From Cephalopachus bancanus (Eukaryota > Chordata > Mammalia > Primates > Tarsiidae): a DNA stretch of 64,000 bases. Positions 48,131-60,690 of the stretch are shown here, piece by piece. Numbering within the stretch: the first letter of the stretch is position 1; each line of letters starts with the position of its first letter. Position numbers and translations under genes: made by a program. The stretch is taken from assembly GCA_027257055.1 (NCBI GenBank), contig JAPVLO010000044.1, positions 5,580,001-5,644,000 on the forward strand, given 5' to 3'. The notes under the pieces are model-generated. The model was given only the letters and a program-made list of their open reading frames with translations, was not told the DNA's origin and made no database searches.

Positions 48131-48785
48131 TCCTGCACCTCATAGTGCCATTTTGTTCAGTGATGAATCATATGTACAGTGGTAGTCCCATAAGATTTTT
48201 TTGTTTTGTTACAAACGGTGTCTCACCCTGTCACCCAGGCAAAAGTGCAGTGACAGAATCATAGCTCACTGCAGTCTCGAGCTCCTCGGGCTCATGCAGT
48301 CCTTCCACCTCAGCCTTCTCAGTAGTTAAGACTACAAGCACGCATCACCATGCTTGGCTTAATTTTTTATTTTTTATTTTTTTATAGAAATGGAGTCTCT
48401 CTATGTTTCCCAGGCTGGTTTCAAACTTCTAACCTCAAGCAGTCATCCGTGTTTTGCCTCCTGAATCACTCAGATTACAGGCATGAGCCACCACACCCTG
48501 TCTCATCCCATAAGATCATAATACCCTATTTTTACTGTATTTTTTTTTGTTTAGATATACAGAAACTTAATCATTTTGTTATAGTTGCCTACAGTATTCA
48601 GTATAGTGACATGTTATACAGGTTTATAGCCTAGGAGAAATAGGCTATATCATATATCCTTGGTGTGTAATAGGCTATACCATCTAGGTTTGTGTCAGTA
48701 CACTCTATGATGTTCACACAATGAAATTTTCTAACAATGCATTTTGCAAAATGTATACCATCATTAAGCAAAGCAGGACTGTATA
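48130..48785 (-). mobile_element. Tigger-like DNA transposon, split by an Alu
   Basis: Landmarks CAGTCCTGCACCTCATAGTG (48128-48147), GTGGTAGTCCCATAAGAT, TTGCCTACAGTATTCAGTAT, AGCCTAGGAGAAATAGGCTA and TGTGTAATAGGCTATACCAT, closing with ATTAAGCAAAGCAGGACTG. The two ends are imperfect inverted repeats (CAGTCCTGC and GCAGGACTG). An old Alu occupies 48196-48504. It sits inside an old L1, which gives the order L1, then Tigger, then Alu. Confidence 0.85.
48196..48504 (-). mobile_element. Old Alu in the Tigger-like element
   Basis: TCTCACCCTGTCACCCAGGC, TCCTTCCACCTCAGCCTTCT, GCATGAGCCACCACACCCTG. Flanks CCCATAAGAT (48188) and CCCATAAGATC (48507) are the target-site duplication. Confidence 0.93.
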
Positions 48786-49549
48786 TTTATAATAGTTATA
48801 TCTTCTTGGTGATTTTAGCCCTTTATCATTAAGCAGTGACATTCTTGTCTCCTTTGACAGTTTTTAACTTGAAGTCTCTTTTACCTGGTGCTAGTGTAAA
48901 CTCATTCCACTGTTAGGTTTCTAAGTACACATTTCCTAAAAATAAGCTTGATCTCCCTTTTATTTTGATTTTTCCCCTCCTCCAGTTATTTACCATTTTA
49001 CAGACACAAATCAGCATTTTTTAGTTAATTTTGAAACTGTCACATCTAAATTGTGGTTGATCATTTGTAACCAATATCTGTCTTTATTTGAACAAATTAT
49101 TAAACATTTAGTAATAAATATATAAAAATGATTTACCTCCTCTCCCAGTTTGTATTTTTAAACCAAAAACTGTTTTGGTTCATGGTATACCAATGATTTT
49201 TTTTTTCTATTTTTCTCTTTTGAGTTAGAGGTCTGCCTTTGAAGGATCTGCTTATATCTACTTATGTATGTCAATTAAATGTCCCATTTCCCACATTTCT
49301 TACAGTATTTTCAGAATAAGCTACTGGTATTAAAACAATGGCATCATTTATGATGATAAATGAAGATAGCAGAGAATAGGAATCCAGTAGATCATTTATT
49401 AGGACAATTTAAAATCAATAAAACCTACTAAAAATGGCTTATGGTTTATAGAGTATTAATTATATATTTTATATTAAATATATATATTTTACATACATTT
49501 ATTACCATCACCTATAGCAAAGAATACTATTTTGTTATTAAAGATCTGT

Positions 49550-49750
49550 CACAGGCTGTAGATTCACATAGATCTAGATTCAAATTCTGGCTCCAGATAA
49601 TTACTCAAATTTCCTAATCAACTATTTCCTCATATATAATGTGAGTTTATAACTAAGTTTCTGGTAAATATAAGATAAAATTCTAATTCAGGTGGTTTAG
49701 TCCCTTGGATATAGTACATGCTGAATAAATGCGAACTGCAATAATAATAG
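49550..49750 (+). mobile_element. MIR SINE fragment
   Basis: GATTCAAATTCTGGCTCCAG, AACTATTTCCTCATATATAA, TAGTACATGCTGAATAAATG. Confidence 0.7.
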
Positions 49751-49837
49751 GATATTTTAGACCATTTTCTTATCATTTAATATCCTATTTTATATATTCT
49801 TCAAAAGATACAAGAGAGGGATGGAGTTTGCTTCTAG

Positions 49838-50260
49838 CCTTTGTATGTTATTTCTCTTGCCTAGAATTCTCTTCCTCCTCTTTTACCCACCTAATCCTTA
49901 TTCATCTTTCAGGTCTTAAATGATAATTATTTTTACCAACACTAACCATAGTACCTGGCAGGGCTCTCTGAAAGTGTTTTCCACATAGTTAAATATAAAC
50001 TATTTGCTTGATTGATAGATTAGATAATTAAATCTGATAGAATTTCAAGTTAGAGTGACTTTCTAAATCCTTTTTGCCCTTGCCTTACTCTGTTTAGTAC
50101 TTGCTGAACTCTGTAGCAATTATCTACATACTTCTGTTTCCCCCACTTATCTGGAAGTTCTCTAGTAACAGAGACTATGCATTTTTAGATTTCTTTTCGA
50201 GTATCTAAAATAGTGATTGGCACACTGTGAACTCTTAATAAATACTTACTGAATAATTCC
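49838..50260 (+). mobile_element. L2 LINE 3' end
   Basis: GCCTAGAATTCTCTTCCTCC, TATTCATCTTTCAGGTCTTA, TCTGGAAGTTCTCTAGTAAC, GAACTCTTAATAAATACTTA: order and spacing fit L2, with some inserted sequence. Confidence 0.72.
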
Positions 50261-50289
50261 TTTTAAGAAAAATGTACTTAAATGAATTA

Positions 50290-52140
50290 TTTTAAATTTT
50301 TAACAATTTTATTGTGATATAATTTGCATAAAAAGTCTCCCATGTTAAGTGTAGAGTGCTGTGCTTTAATATATTGTGATACAGTTGTATAATCATGACC
50401 ACAATCCCAATTAACCAAAAAGTTCTCTCATGCCCACATATAGTCAGTCTCCCCTCCTATACCAGCTCCAGACAACCACCTACCTACTTTAAAAAATTGT
50501 TGTTGACTGAGCGTGGTGGCTCACGCCTGTAATCCTAGCACTTTGGGAGGTGGAGGTGAGAGGATTGCCTGAGCCCAGGAATTCGAGACCAGCCTGGGCA
50601 ACTTGGCAAGACCTCATTTCTATAATAAATCAAAAAATTAGTCAGGCTTGGTGGCTTGTACCTGTAATTCCAGCTACTTGGAAGTCTGAGGTGGTAGGAT
50701 TGCCTGAAACCAACAGGTTGAGGCTGCAGTGTCTGTGAGCATGCCACTGCACTCCAGCGTGGGCAACAGTGAGACTCCGACTGAAAAAAAATAAGTAAAA
50801 TTTAAAAAGATTGTTGTTAAAATATACAATATAAAATTTTCTGTTTTAATCATTTTAAATATACAATTCCCTGGAGTTAATTACAGTCACACTGTTGTAC
50901 AACCATCACCACCATCTATTTTCAAAACTATTTCACCCTAAACAGAAGCTCAGTAACCACTAAGCAATAACTCTTCATCCTTCCATTCCATCCCATGATA
51001 AACTCTAATCTGCTTTCCCTCTCGATGAATTTTCTTTTTAATATATTTTATAAGAATGGAATTATATGATCTTTGCCCTTTTGTGTCTGACTTATTTCAC
51101 TTGGCATAAAGTTTTCAAGGTTTATCCATTTCTACCAGGTATCAGAACTTCATTTCCTCTTTAATTATCCATTCATCTGTTGAGTTATTTCTACTTTTTG
51201 ACGTATTGTGAATAATGTTGCACCGAACATCGGTATATAAGTATTTGAATTCCTGCTTTCTCTTCTATTAAGTGTATACCTAGGAGGGAAATTACTGAGT
51301 CATAGGTCTTTAAATGTTCACCACTCTGAGGAACCAAAAATCATTTTCCATAGCCATTTTACATTTCTACCAGCAATGCGTAAGAATTCTGATTTTCTAC
51401 ATTGTAACTAATACTTGTTCTTTTCCTTTTTTAAAAAAAGTATTATAGTCTCCCTAGTAGATATGAAGTTACATTTATTTCATTGTGGCTTTCATTTACA
51501 TTTCTCTAATGACTCATGATATTAATCATTTGTTTATATTCTTATTGGGCCATTGTTATGTCTTCTTGAGAAAATTTTCAGTTAAAATTCTTTACTTGTT
51601 TTTTAATTGTGTTATTTGTCTTTTTATTTTTTAATTGTTGGAGTTATTTATATATCTTAGATGTTAACTTCTTTTTCTTTATAAGCATATTTAAACATAT
51701 ATAATCTGCAGATAGTTCCTCCCATTCTGTGTGTTGTCTTTTCACTAAGAGTTTGATCATTTTAGCTCTTCAATTTAAGCTGTTATTTTAAATTGTTATC
51801 TTATTTTAGGTAAATTTTGTTCATGGTGTGAGTTAGGGCTGCACTTGGTTCTTTTGCATGTGGAAATTCAGCACCATCTATCGAAGAGATTATTATTTCC
51901 TTAGCAAGTGGCGACACCCTTGTCTGGTGGCCATAGCTATAACAATTTGTTTCCGAGCTCTAAATTATATTTCATTGGTCTATATGTCTCTTATGCCAAT
52001 ACTATATTTTTTTAATTATTGTAGCTTTTTAGTAACTTTAAAAGTTCAAAAGTTTGACTACTTCAACTTTATTCTTCTTCAAAATTGTTTTGACTGTTCA
52101 GGGTTCCTTGCAATTATTTTCTTTTTTAATTTATTTTATT
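50290..52140 (-). mobile_element. Old L1 3' UTR and ORF2 end (L1M-type)
   Basis: ATTTTATTGTGATATAATTT near 50308, CCCTGGAGTTAATTACAGTC, GTCTGACTTATTTCACTTGG and GTCAGTT-less ORF2 text to about 52140. Interrupted by the Alu at 50503. Frames decayed. Confidence 0.85.
50503..50790 (+). mobile_element. Alu SINE, dimeric
   Basis: GCGTGGTGGCTCACGCCTGT, CTATAATAAATCAAAAAATT linker, TGCCACTGCACTCCAGCGTG, A-tail at 50783-50790. ATTGTTGTT before and after the element is the target duplication. Confidence 0.95.
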
Positions 52141-52597
52141 TTAGATTGAAGGGGTTCGTGTGACTATTTGATACATAGATACATTGTGTGATGGTAAGGT
52201 TTGGTCTTCTGATGAGCCTGTCCTCCTAGTGGCGAGCATGGTACCCACTGGGTGATTTTTCAACCCTTATTCTTTCTCTCTCCCTCCCTTCCCACTTCAG
52301 TAGTCCCCGTTGTTGTCTGTTTCCATCCTTGTGCCCATGTGTGCCCTGTGTTTAGTTCCCACTTAGGAGTGAGAACATGCAGTATTCATTTTTCTGTTTC
52401 TGTGATAATTTGCTTAGAATGATGGCCTCCAGCTACATTCATGTTGCTGTGAATGACATGATTTCATTACTTTTTATGACTACATAGTACTCTGTGTTGT
52501 ATATGTACTGCATTTTCTTTATCCAGTTCACTGTTGATAGGCACCAGAGCTGGTTCCGTGTTTTTGCTTTTGTGAATAATACTCCAATAAACACATG

Positions 52598-52772
52598 AGT
52601 GTAGGTGTAGGCACATACCACCAAACCTGGCCTATTTTTATTTTTAAATTTTTGGTAGAAATTATGCCTTCCTGTGTTGCCTGGTCTCAAACTCCTGAGC
52701 TGAAGCAATTTTCCTGCCTTGGCCTCCCAAAGTGCTGTGGTTATAGGCATGAGCCACCATGCCCAGCCAGGA
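52598..52772 (-). mobile_element. Old Alu fragment
   Basis: GGCACATACCACCAAACCTG, TCAAACTCCTGAGCTGAAGC, CCTCCCAAAGTGCTGTGGTT, GAGCCACCATGCCCAGCC. Left arm plus linker only. Confidence 0.88.
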
Positions 52773-53490
52773 ATGTTTATTTTTAGGAATTGTTCTTTGA
52801 TGCATACATAGTTGAAGCCTTTTATCATGAAGGGATATTGGATTTTATCAAAGGGCTTTTTCTGCATCTCTTGAGTTATCATATGATTCTTGGTTTTACT
52901 TCTATTTATGTGGTAGATTTCATTTATTGACTTTTGTATGTTAAATCAACCTTGCATTCCAGAAATAAAGCCCACCTGGCCATGATGAATGATTCTCGTA
53001 ATGTGCTGTTGTATGCAGTTTGCTAGGATTTTGTGGAGGATTTTTGCATCTGTGTTCATCAAGGATATCTGCATGTAGTTTTCTTTGTTGTGTCTTTGCC
53101 AGTTTTTGATATCAGAGTGATACTGGCTTTGTAAAATGAATTAGGGAGAAATTCTTTCTTCTCAATTGCTTCGAATACATTCAGTAGGATTGTTATCAGT
53201 TTTTCCTTGTACATCTGATAGAATCCATCTGGCGTGGGGGGTTGCTATATCGGTAGGTAGTTGTTGTTTTTAATTACTGAATCAGTTTCTTGGCTTCTTA
53301 TTGGTCTTCTCAGTGTTTTAATGTCTTTCTGTTTCAATCTTGGGAGGTTGTATATTTCCAGAAATGTATCCATTTTCTCTAGATTTTCTGTCTTCCATAC
53401 ATACAGATGTTTACAGTAATGCTAGATAGTCTTTTCTATTTCTTCAGCATCAATTGTAGCACGGCCTTTTTCATTTCTGATTGTATTGTG

Positions 53491-53492
<2 letters not shown>

Positions 53493-53558
<66 letters not shown>
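53493..53558. repeat. (TC)33 microsatellite
   Basis: Thirty-three uninterrupted TC units inside L1 ORF2. Length and purity suggest it is polymorphic. Confidence 0.98.
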
Positions 53559-53561
<3 letters not shown>

Positions 53562-54649
53562 GTTGTTCATCTGACCAGGGATCTGTCAACTTTGTTATCC
53601 TTTCAAAGAACAAGGCTTTTTTTGGAGGGGAGGGTCTCAACTTCTTTTAGTTCTGCTCTGACTTTGATTATTTATTGGGTTCTGCTAGCTTTGGGTTTAG
53701 TTCTTATTTTTTCAGTTCTCTTAAGTGCATTGGATTGTTACTTGAGGTCTGTTTTCTTGATATGGGAGCATAATGCTATAATCTTCCCTCTGAACATTGT
53801 TCTAATGGCATCTCAGAGGTTTTCATATGTTGTGTCTATTTTCATTAGTTTTTACGAATCATTTCATTTCTGTCTTGAGTTCAGTGTTTACCCAAAAAAT
53901 GTTGTGGAGCATGTTGCTGAATTTCCATATATTTGCGTGTTTTTCAGGGTTCTTCTTTGTGTTGATATTTACTTTTATTATAATATTTATTATAACATTA
54001 TAGCATATTATAGTTGTATAATATTGTAATATAATTTATTATAATTTTTCTTATATCTTATTGTGGTCTGAGAGGGTGCTTAGTATTATTTCAGCTTTTT
54101 GGAATGCATTCAATCTTCATTCATGACTGAGTATGTGGTCAAACTTAGAAGTATGTTATATATGTAGATGAAAAGAATGTATATTCTCTGGTAAATCTAT
54201 TAGAGCTAATGGGTCAAGTGTCAAATTTAAGTCTCTATTTCTTTGTTAGTTTTTTGCCTCCGTGATCTGTTGAAAGCTGTTAGCAAGGTGTTGAGGTGCC
54301 CCACTATTATTGTGTGGATAACTATGTTCTCTCTTAGGTTAATTTGCAGTTATATAAATCTGGGTGCCCTTGTGTTGGATGCATATGCATCAAAATGGAT
54401 ATTTTTGCTGTTGAATTGAGCCCTTAATCATTATGTAGTACCCTTCAGTGTTTGTTTTTACTTTTATTGGTTTAAAGTCTGTTCTGTTTGAATATATTAT
54501 GAGAATAGCAATCCCTGCTCTTTTTTGTTTTTTACTTGTGTGGAAGATCTTTCTCCATCCCTTTACCTGGAACCTGTGGGTGTCATTTGACATGAGATGG
54601 GTTTCCTAAAGGCAGCAGAAAGGTGGATCATTTTGTTGCTCCGAGTTTT

Positions 54650-57600
54650 TTGTTTGTATTGGATTGTTTTGGGGGGTGGGTGTTTTTTAGAACTACAACT
54701 GATTTTTCTGTGTTGATCTTGTGCCCTGCAACTTTGCAAAATTCATTTACTTTAACTTTATTAGCTTTCTTGTTGATTCTTTTGGATTTTCTCATTATAG
54801 TATCATCTGCAAATAGAGATCGTTTTATTTATTTCTTTGCAATTTAAACACCATTTATTTCTTTTCCTACCTAATTGCTCTGACTAGAAGTCTCAAGGTA
54901 ATGTTGATTTGCTGTGGTAAAAGCGGGTATCCTTGTCCTGTTCATGAATTTAGGACGTTTTTAGTTTTTAATCATGGCTTCTTCATAAATGCTCTTTATC
55001 GTGTTCAGAAAGTTTCCTTCTATTGCTGGTTTCCTGAGAGATTTTTATCACAAAACAGTATTAGATTGTGTCATATGAATTTTCTGTCATGTGAGAAGGT
55101 TATGGGGGTCTTTTTCCTTCATTCTATTACTGTGGTGCATTACATTGATCAATTTTCTTATGTTCAATCATCTTTGCATTCCTGGGATAAATACCACTTA
55201 TTTATAATTTATTGTGCTGAGAATTTTTGCATCCATAATCATAAGGACATAATTTTCCTTTGATATTTTTATCTGACATTGAGATCAGAGAAATGCTGGC
55301 TTTATAAAATGAATTTGGAAGTATCCCCTCCTCTTCTATATTTTGGAAGAATTTAAAGAACGTCGGTATTAATCCTTATTTAAGTGACTGGTAGAATTTA
55401 ACAGACTAGATATCTGGTTGGACATTTCTTAATTGGAAAATGTTTGATTCACGATTTAATCTCTTGTTATAGGTCTAGTGAGATTTTTAATGTCTTGAGT
55501 CAGTTTGGATAATTTGTATATTTCTTGGATTTGTTCATTTCATCTAGGTTATCTAATTTGTTGACTCGCAATTTTTTTTACTGTTTTCATTAATGCTTTT
55601 TTATGTCTGTAAGGTAATTACTTATGTACCTACTTTAATTTCTGATTTTAGTTATTTACATCTCTTTTTCTTTGTCAATATAGATAAAGGTTCATCAGAT
55701 TTTTTAATCTTTTTAAGCTATTTTTCTATCCTATATTTTCATTATCTCCTTATTTTATTGTTTTATTTCTTTTTCTTGCTTTGAACTTAGTTTGTTCTTT
55801 TTCTGTTTTCTCAGGATGTAAACTTAGGTTCTTGATTTGAAATCTTTCTTGTAGGCATTAACAGCTGTAACTTCACCTTTGAGCACTACCTTTCCTACAT
55901 CCTATAATTCTAAGTGTGTTATATTTTCACTTTTATTTGTCTCTTAAGTATTTCTAATTTCCCTAGTAATTATTATCTGACTCATTAGCTGTTTAAAGTG
56001 TCTTGTTTCATTTATACATATTTGTGAATATTCCTGTTTTCCCTCTGGTATTACTTTCCAGATTATTCCATTATGATCAGAGAATTGCCTCTTATATTTT
56101 GGGCTCTTGTTTTTTAGGTGTATGTATGACTACAGTTGTTATGTCTTATTGGTTAATTGTCCCTTTCATCAGTATATACTGTTTATTTTTGTGTCTTATG
56201 ACAGTTTATTACTTAAGTTTTATTTTGTCTAATATTAGTGTAGTGTCTTCGTCTTACTTTGATGACTATTGACATGGAATATCTTTTTCCATTTTTTTCA
56301 CTTTCAGCCCTATTTGTGTTCAAGTGTAGAGACTCTTGTAGACAACATATAGTTGGACCATGTTGCTTTTTAACCCATTCTGCCAATCTCAGCTTCTTAA
56401 TTGTAGAGTTTAATCTGTGTGCATTTAGAGTGATTACTGATACAGAAGGTCTTTATTCTGCCATTTTTCTTTGTTTTCTGTCTGTATGTCTTCTAGCCTT
56501 TTTGTTCCTCATTTCATCCATCTTTTATATTTAGTTAATTTGTAGTAAATGGGTCTTTTCTTCCTTTTATATATATTCTTTTTTTTTTTTTGCTTGTGAT
56601 TGCAATGTGTATTACCTTTAACAAACAAAGGTTGCAGCACTCCAATTTGAACTGAAGTCAATTTAATGTGATAGCACATAGAAGCTCTGTTATGGCTGGG
56701 CTCGGTGGCTCAGCCTGTAATGCCAGCACTTTGGGAGGCCAAGGTGAGTGGATTGCCTGAGCCCACGTGTTCAAGACCAGCCCAGGCAACTTGGCAAGAC
56801 CTCATCTCTACAATAAATCAAAAAATTAGTCAAGCATGGTAGCACGCACCTGTAATTCTGGCAACTTGGAAGGCTAAAGTGGAAGGGTCACTGGAGCCCA
56901 ACAGGTCAATACTGGGGTAGCCGTGAGTATGCCACTGCACTCCATCCTGGGCAACAAAGTGAGACTCCAACTCAAAAAAGAAAAAAAAGCTCTTTTACAG
57001 CTATGTTCCTCCCTTTATGTTATTATTGTTTGAAAGTCCATTTTTATGACATTTTTGTCCAGTAACACATATTTATAATTTGTATGCATTGTCTTTTGAA
57101 TCATAGGACATAAAAAGTGGATTAACAAACAAACAATACAGTACTGGCTTTTATATTCTTCGTATGGCTTCAGGTTACTGTCTAGTAACCCTATTCCATT
57201 TCCTGAATGACTCCCTTTGGCATTTCTTATACAGCAAGGTGTAATAGTAACAAACTTCATCAATCAGCCTTTGTTGATCTGGAAATATCCGAATTTCTTT
57301 CTTATTTTTGAAAGAACAGTTTTGCCCAACATAATTTTTTGATCAAATGTCTATTTATTTGAATGCTTTAAATACATCATCTCATTGCCCTCTGGTCTGT
57401 AGTTTCTGATGAAAATTAGCTGTTAATCTTATTGAGTATCTCTTGTTTATGATTAGTTGCTTCTTTCTTGCTGCTTTCAAGATTTTCTCTTTCTCTGGCT
57501 TTCAACAGTTCTGCTATGTGTCAGTGTGGGTCTCTTTGAGAGTATCCGATTTGGAGTTTGGTGAACTTCTTGGATTTGTAAATCCATGTCTTTCCTCAAA

Positions 57601-57690
57601 TTTGTAGTTTTTGACCATTGTTTCTTCAAGTGTTGCCTCTGTTCCTCTTTCTCTTTCATCACTTTTTCATTTCACTTATGGTACTTTTCA
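54650..57690 (-). mobile_element. Old L1 (L1M-type), ORF2 to ORF1
   Basis: ORF2 reverse transcriptase text near 54700-55300, endonuclease side to 56560, then ORF1/5' region (CATTTCTTATACAGCAAGGT, TTCAACAGTTCTGCTATGTG) to about 57690. One Alu at 56692. Reading frames decayed. Confidence 0.8.
56682..57000 (+). mobile_element. Young dimeric Alu with TSD
   Basis: GGCTGGGCTCGGTGGCTCAG, CTACAATAAATCAAAAAATT linker, CCCAACAGGTCAATACTGGG, tail 56973-56986. AAGCTCTGTTA (left) and AAGCTCTTTTA (right) are the duplication. Confidence 0.95.
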
Positions 57691-57711
57691 GCTGCAGAAT
57701 ATCTGTTTGAT

Positions 57712-57898
57712 TTTTTTTTTTTTTTTTTGAGTTGGAGTCTCACTCCATCGCCCAGACTGGAGTGCAGTGCCCGCTCCCAGCCACCGCAGCCACGACCCCC
57801 TGGGCTCCGGCGATCCTTCCACCCGTGGGCTCAGGCAATCCACTCACCTCGGCCTCCCAAAGCGCTGGGATTACAGCTGAGCCACCGAGCCCGGCTTA
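57712..57898 (-). mobile_element. Alu with internal deletion, 187 bp
   Basis: Right arm from GAGTTGGAGTCTCACTCCAT to CTCCGGCGATCCTTCCACCC, then straight to GTGGGCTCAGGCAATCCACT of the left arm. The linker and about 110 bases are lost. CpG content is young-type. Confidence 0.93.
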
Positions 57899-57899
57899 G

Positions 57900-58740
57900 T
57901 TTCTTTTTATAACCTTTTTATAGATACTCTCATTTTGCTCATGTATCATTTTATCATTTTCCTGATTCCCATTAGTTCTTCTTTTCTCTCCACCCCTGAA
58001 CATAATTTGAAATTTTTGTTTTAAAGTTTCCTTAGGCCGGGTATGGTGGCTTACACCCGTAATCCTACCACTTTGGGAGGCCAAGTAGAGAGGATTGCTT
58101 GAATCTAGCAGTTTGAAAACTAGACATTTGAATATAATAATTACTCTGGAAATCAGATTCTCTCTTTCTCGAGGAGTGCTAGTTTTGTTGTTGTTGTTGT
58201 TATTTGTAATAGTCCATTTGTCTAGTCATTTTTTTCAAATTGTTTGTACGAAGACTATATTCCTGAAGTCTCTTTTCTTTAGTTGGTATTCAGGTAATGT
58301 TTTGACAGAGAATGTCTTGAATACCAGTAGCTAAAATCAAACAAATGTAAACACAAGAAAGAAAACAACAACAACTATCTTTTTCAGTCTTTGCATATTG
58401 GCTCTGTCCCAGCCCACGCCTTCAAAATTTGCGCAGGCTTGCACTGAGTCTACAAAGCAGCCCTGAAAACTTAGGGTCATCTCAGGTTTTTCCCGAGCAT
58501 ACATCTTACCCTGGGAATGCATGTAGTTTTCTAAATCTTCACCACCCCACCATACATGAGTGTTTTTTACCCTACTTTCATAATTGAGATTTTATTGGTT
58601 GTGTTGAGGATCAGCATACAAACATTTCAATTTATACATATTCTTAACATATATACCTGAAGTCTCAAAAGGCCATATATTGTGATTCTTTTTTAAACTG
58701 TTATTTCAGTAACCTTTAAACTTAAAATTTGGAGGCAAAC
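57900..58740 (-). mobile_element. Old L1 5' region, fragmented
   Basis: Probable continuation of the L1 5' UTR (near 57920-58030 and 58140-58600). Assignment is weaker than for ORF2 pieces. An old Alu monomer is at 58035. Confidence 0.45.
58035..58120 (+). mobile_element. Alu left-arm fragment
   Basis: GGCCGGGTATGGTGGCTTAC, ATCCTACCACTTTGGGAGGC; ends before the linker. Confidence 0.85.
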
Positions 58741-58741
58741 T

Positions 58742-59020
58742 TTTTATTTTTATTTTTTTTCAAAGATGTGGGATAAAATTTAGGATTGGGTATACAAGTG
58801 GATATAAAGGTAAGGTTTGGGCCTCCCGTTGGTCCCCACGTTGCCTGGTTTGAGATCAGGTACCCTTATTGATGTATCCCTACCTCACCTTGGTCGTATC
58901 CCACCACTGCCAATCCCTTTGGTATAGTATTATGATAGATGTTCAGGGTCTGCTTATGAGTGAGAACATTTAGTACTCTTTGTTTGTGTGAAATATCACT
59001 GAGGATTATAGACTCTAAAT
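58742..59020 (-). mobile_element. L1 3'-end fragment
   Basis: CAAAGATGTGGGATAAAATT, GGTCCCCACGTTGCCTGGTT, TGAGATCAGGTACCCTTATT, GACTCTAAATCC at its inner end. Same family as the L1 at 3003. The Alu at 59022 is next to it. Confidence 0.88.
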
Positions 59021-59021
59021 C

Positions 59022-59313
59022 CTTTTTTTTTTTTTGAGTTGGAGTCTCACTTTGTTGCCTACATTGGAGTGCAGTGGCCGCTCCTGGCCACCGCAGCCTC
59101 GATGTGCTGAGCTCCAGCGATCCTTTTGCCTCAGCCTTCCAAGTAGCTGGAACTACAGGCGCATGCTACCATGCCTGGCTAGTTTTTGATTTATAGTGGA
59201 GATGAGGTCTCGCCAAGTTGCACAGGCGGGTCTCGAACCTGCAGGCTCAGGCAATCCACTCACCTCGGCCTCCCAAAGTACTGGGATTATAGGCTGAGCC
59301 ACCGAGCCTAGCC
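59022..59313 (-). mobile_element. Young dimeric Alu
   Basis: GAGTTGGAGTCTCACTTTGT, GGCGGGTCTCGAACCTGCAG, GCCACCGAGCCTAGCC end. Confidence 0.95.
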
Positions 59314-59507
59314 CCAAGTTACTTCTTTTAAGAGGATATAAAGTACCAGTATCTTCAATGTGGATAATTATTCTAATTTTTTAAAGAATGACCCTCAGCT
59401 TTTCCTCCAGTACTTTAGTTGGTTAGTTGTATGTCTTGACCCATTTTTTTTTTTTTTTTTTTTTGCCCTTGGCATCTATAGGCTTTGTAGTATTACTTGG
59501 TGGTTTT

Positions 59508-59817
59508 TGGTTTTGTTTTTTGAGACAAGGTCTTGCTTTGTTGTTCAAGCTATGGTGCAGTGCAGTGGTGCAGTCATAGCTCACTGTAACCTCAAACTCC
59601 AGGGCTCAAGCAATCCTCCCACTTCAGCTTCTGGGTAACTGAGACTATAGGTACACATCATCACTCCCACTTCCTAATTTTATTATTTTTCATTTTTTTG
59701 TAGAGACAAGGTCTCATTATATTGCCAAGGGTGATCTCGAACTCCTGACCTCCAACAGTCCTCCCACCTCAGCCTCCCCATGTACTGGTATTACAGGAGT
59801 AAACCACTGCTCTTAGT
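59508..59817 (-). mobile_element. Old AluJ-like dimer
   Basis: TTGAGACAAGGTCTTGCTTT, TTTTTGTAGAGACAAGGTCT linker without the young-type form, TATTACAGGAGTAAACCACT. Confidence 0.92.
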
Positions 59818-59819
59818 CC

Positions 59820-60690
59820 TTTGGAGTGTTTTTCAGCAACATCTGTTGCTTCTCTTGCCTGATTTCCAAGTTAGCTAAAAGAAAACCAAGCACCTTGCAT
59901 CCATCTTTCAGCTAGTTCCTACACATGTTAAAACAGATAAGCATAAGTGTGCTCTTTTTCTCAGAATCTGGGGACCATTCTGTCACTGCTTCAACACTGT
60001 CATCACTCCAGAGAGATAGGGCAAGGACAAGTAAAAATGCTGTGAAGTTTTCGTATCATTTTCAAGCTGCCTTTTTCTTGCTTTAGCATTTGCTTGGTTG
60101 CTATCAGCCTTTGACCGTTTTTTAGAATTCTGACCAAGTTGTTTCTGACAATTTCTGCTTGCTTGTTTTTTTTTTTCCTTGTGTGTAAGAAGGAGCCAGA
60201 CCCTGGAGCTGCATATTCTGCCATTTTGCTCTGCTTGATCTTGATCTACATCTTGTCTCTAAAGTTTTGCCTATTCTAGAAATTTTATATAAATGGAATC
60301 ATAAAATATTTCTGACTTTGTTTAGTTAGCATCATGTTTCTAAGGTTCATTCATATTGTAATATATAATAATTTGTTCCCTTTAAATGTCTGAGTAATAT
60401 TCCAGTGTTTGAGTATACCATATTTTCTTTATTTATACCCATTGATGGACATTTTATATTGTTTCCAGTTTGGGGCTATTATGAATAATACTGCTATAAG
60501 CATTGGCTTAAAAGACTGTGTAGATATATAGTTTGTTTTGTTTAGTAATAACTAGGAGTGGAATTGCCTAATGTTAAGTGTTGGCTTAACTTTTTATAAA
60601 GCTAACCTGTTTTCTAGAGTGGCCATATTATTTTGTTAACATCAGCAATGTATGAGGGTTCTGTTTCTCTGCATTCTTACCAACAAAATA
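59820..60690 (-). mobile_element. Old L1 fragments (5' region and 3' end)
   Basis: 59820-60235 resembles an L1 5' UTR end (GGAGCTGCATATTCTGCCAT). 60240-60690 is the ORF2 C-terminus/3' side (ATGGAATCATAAAATATTTC, CCATTGATGGACATTTTATA). Confidence 0.65.

Larger units (their letters stand above)
52140..54640 (-). mobile_element. L1, 3' UTR and ORF2, with Alu and microsatellite
   Basis: 3' UTR text GACTATTTGATACATAGATA (52161) and GAGTGAGAACATGCAGTATT, then ORF2 to about 54640, including AAAGGCAGCAGAAAGG. It holds an Alu fragment at 52598-52772 and the (TC)33 tract at 53493-53558. The 182-codon plus frame over the TC tract is an L1 antisense shadow. Confidence 0.85.

Noticed and set aside
47848..48264. 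138-codon plus-strand open frame
   Set aside because: It runs through antisense L1, the end of a Tigger-like element and an Alu, so it is a composite of repeats.
53481..54029. 182-codon plus-strand open frame starting in the TC tract
   Set aside because: It lies antisense to L1 ORF2 and begins in a microsatellite; the residues are hydrophobic low-complexity text typical of antisense L1.
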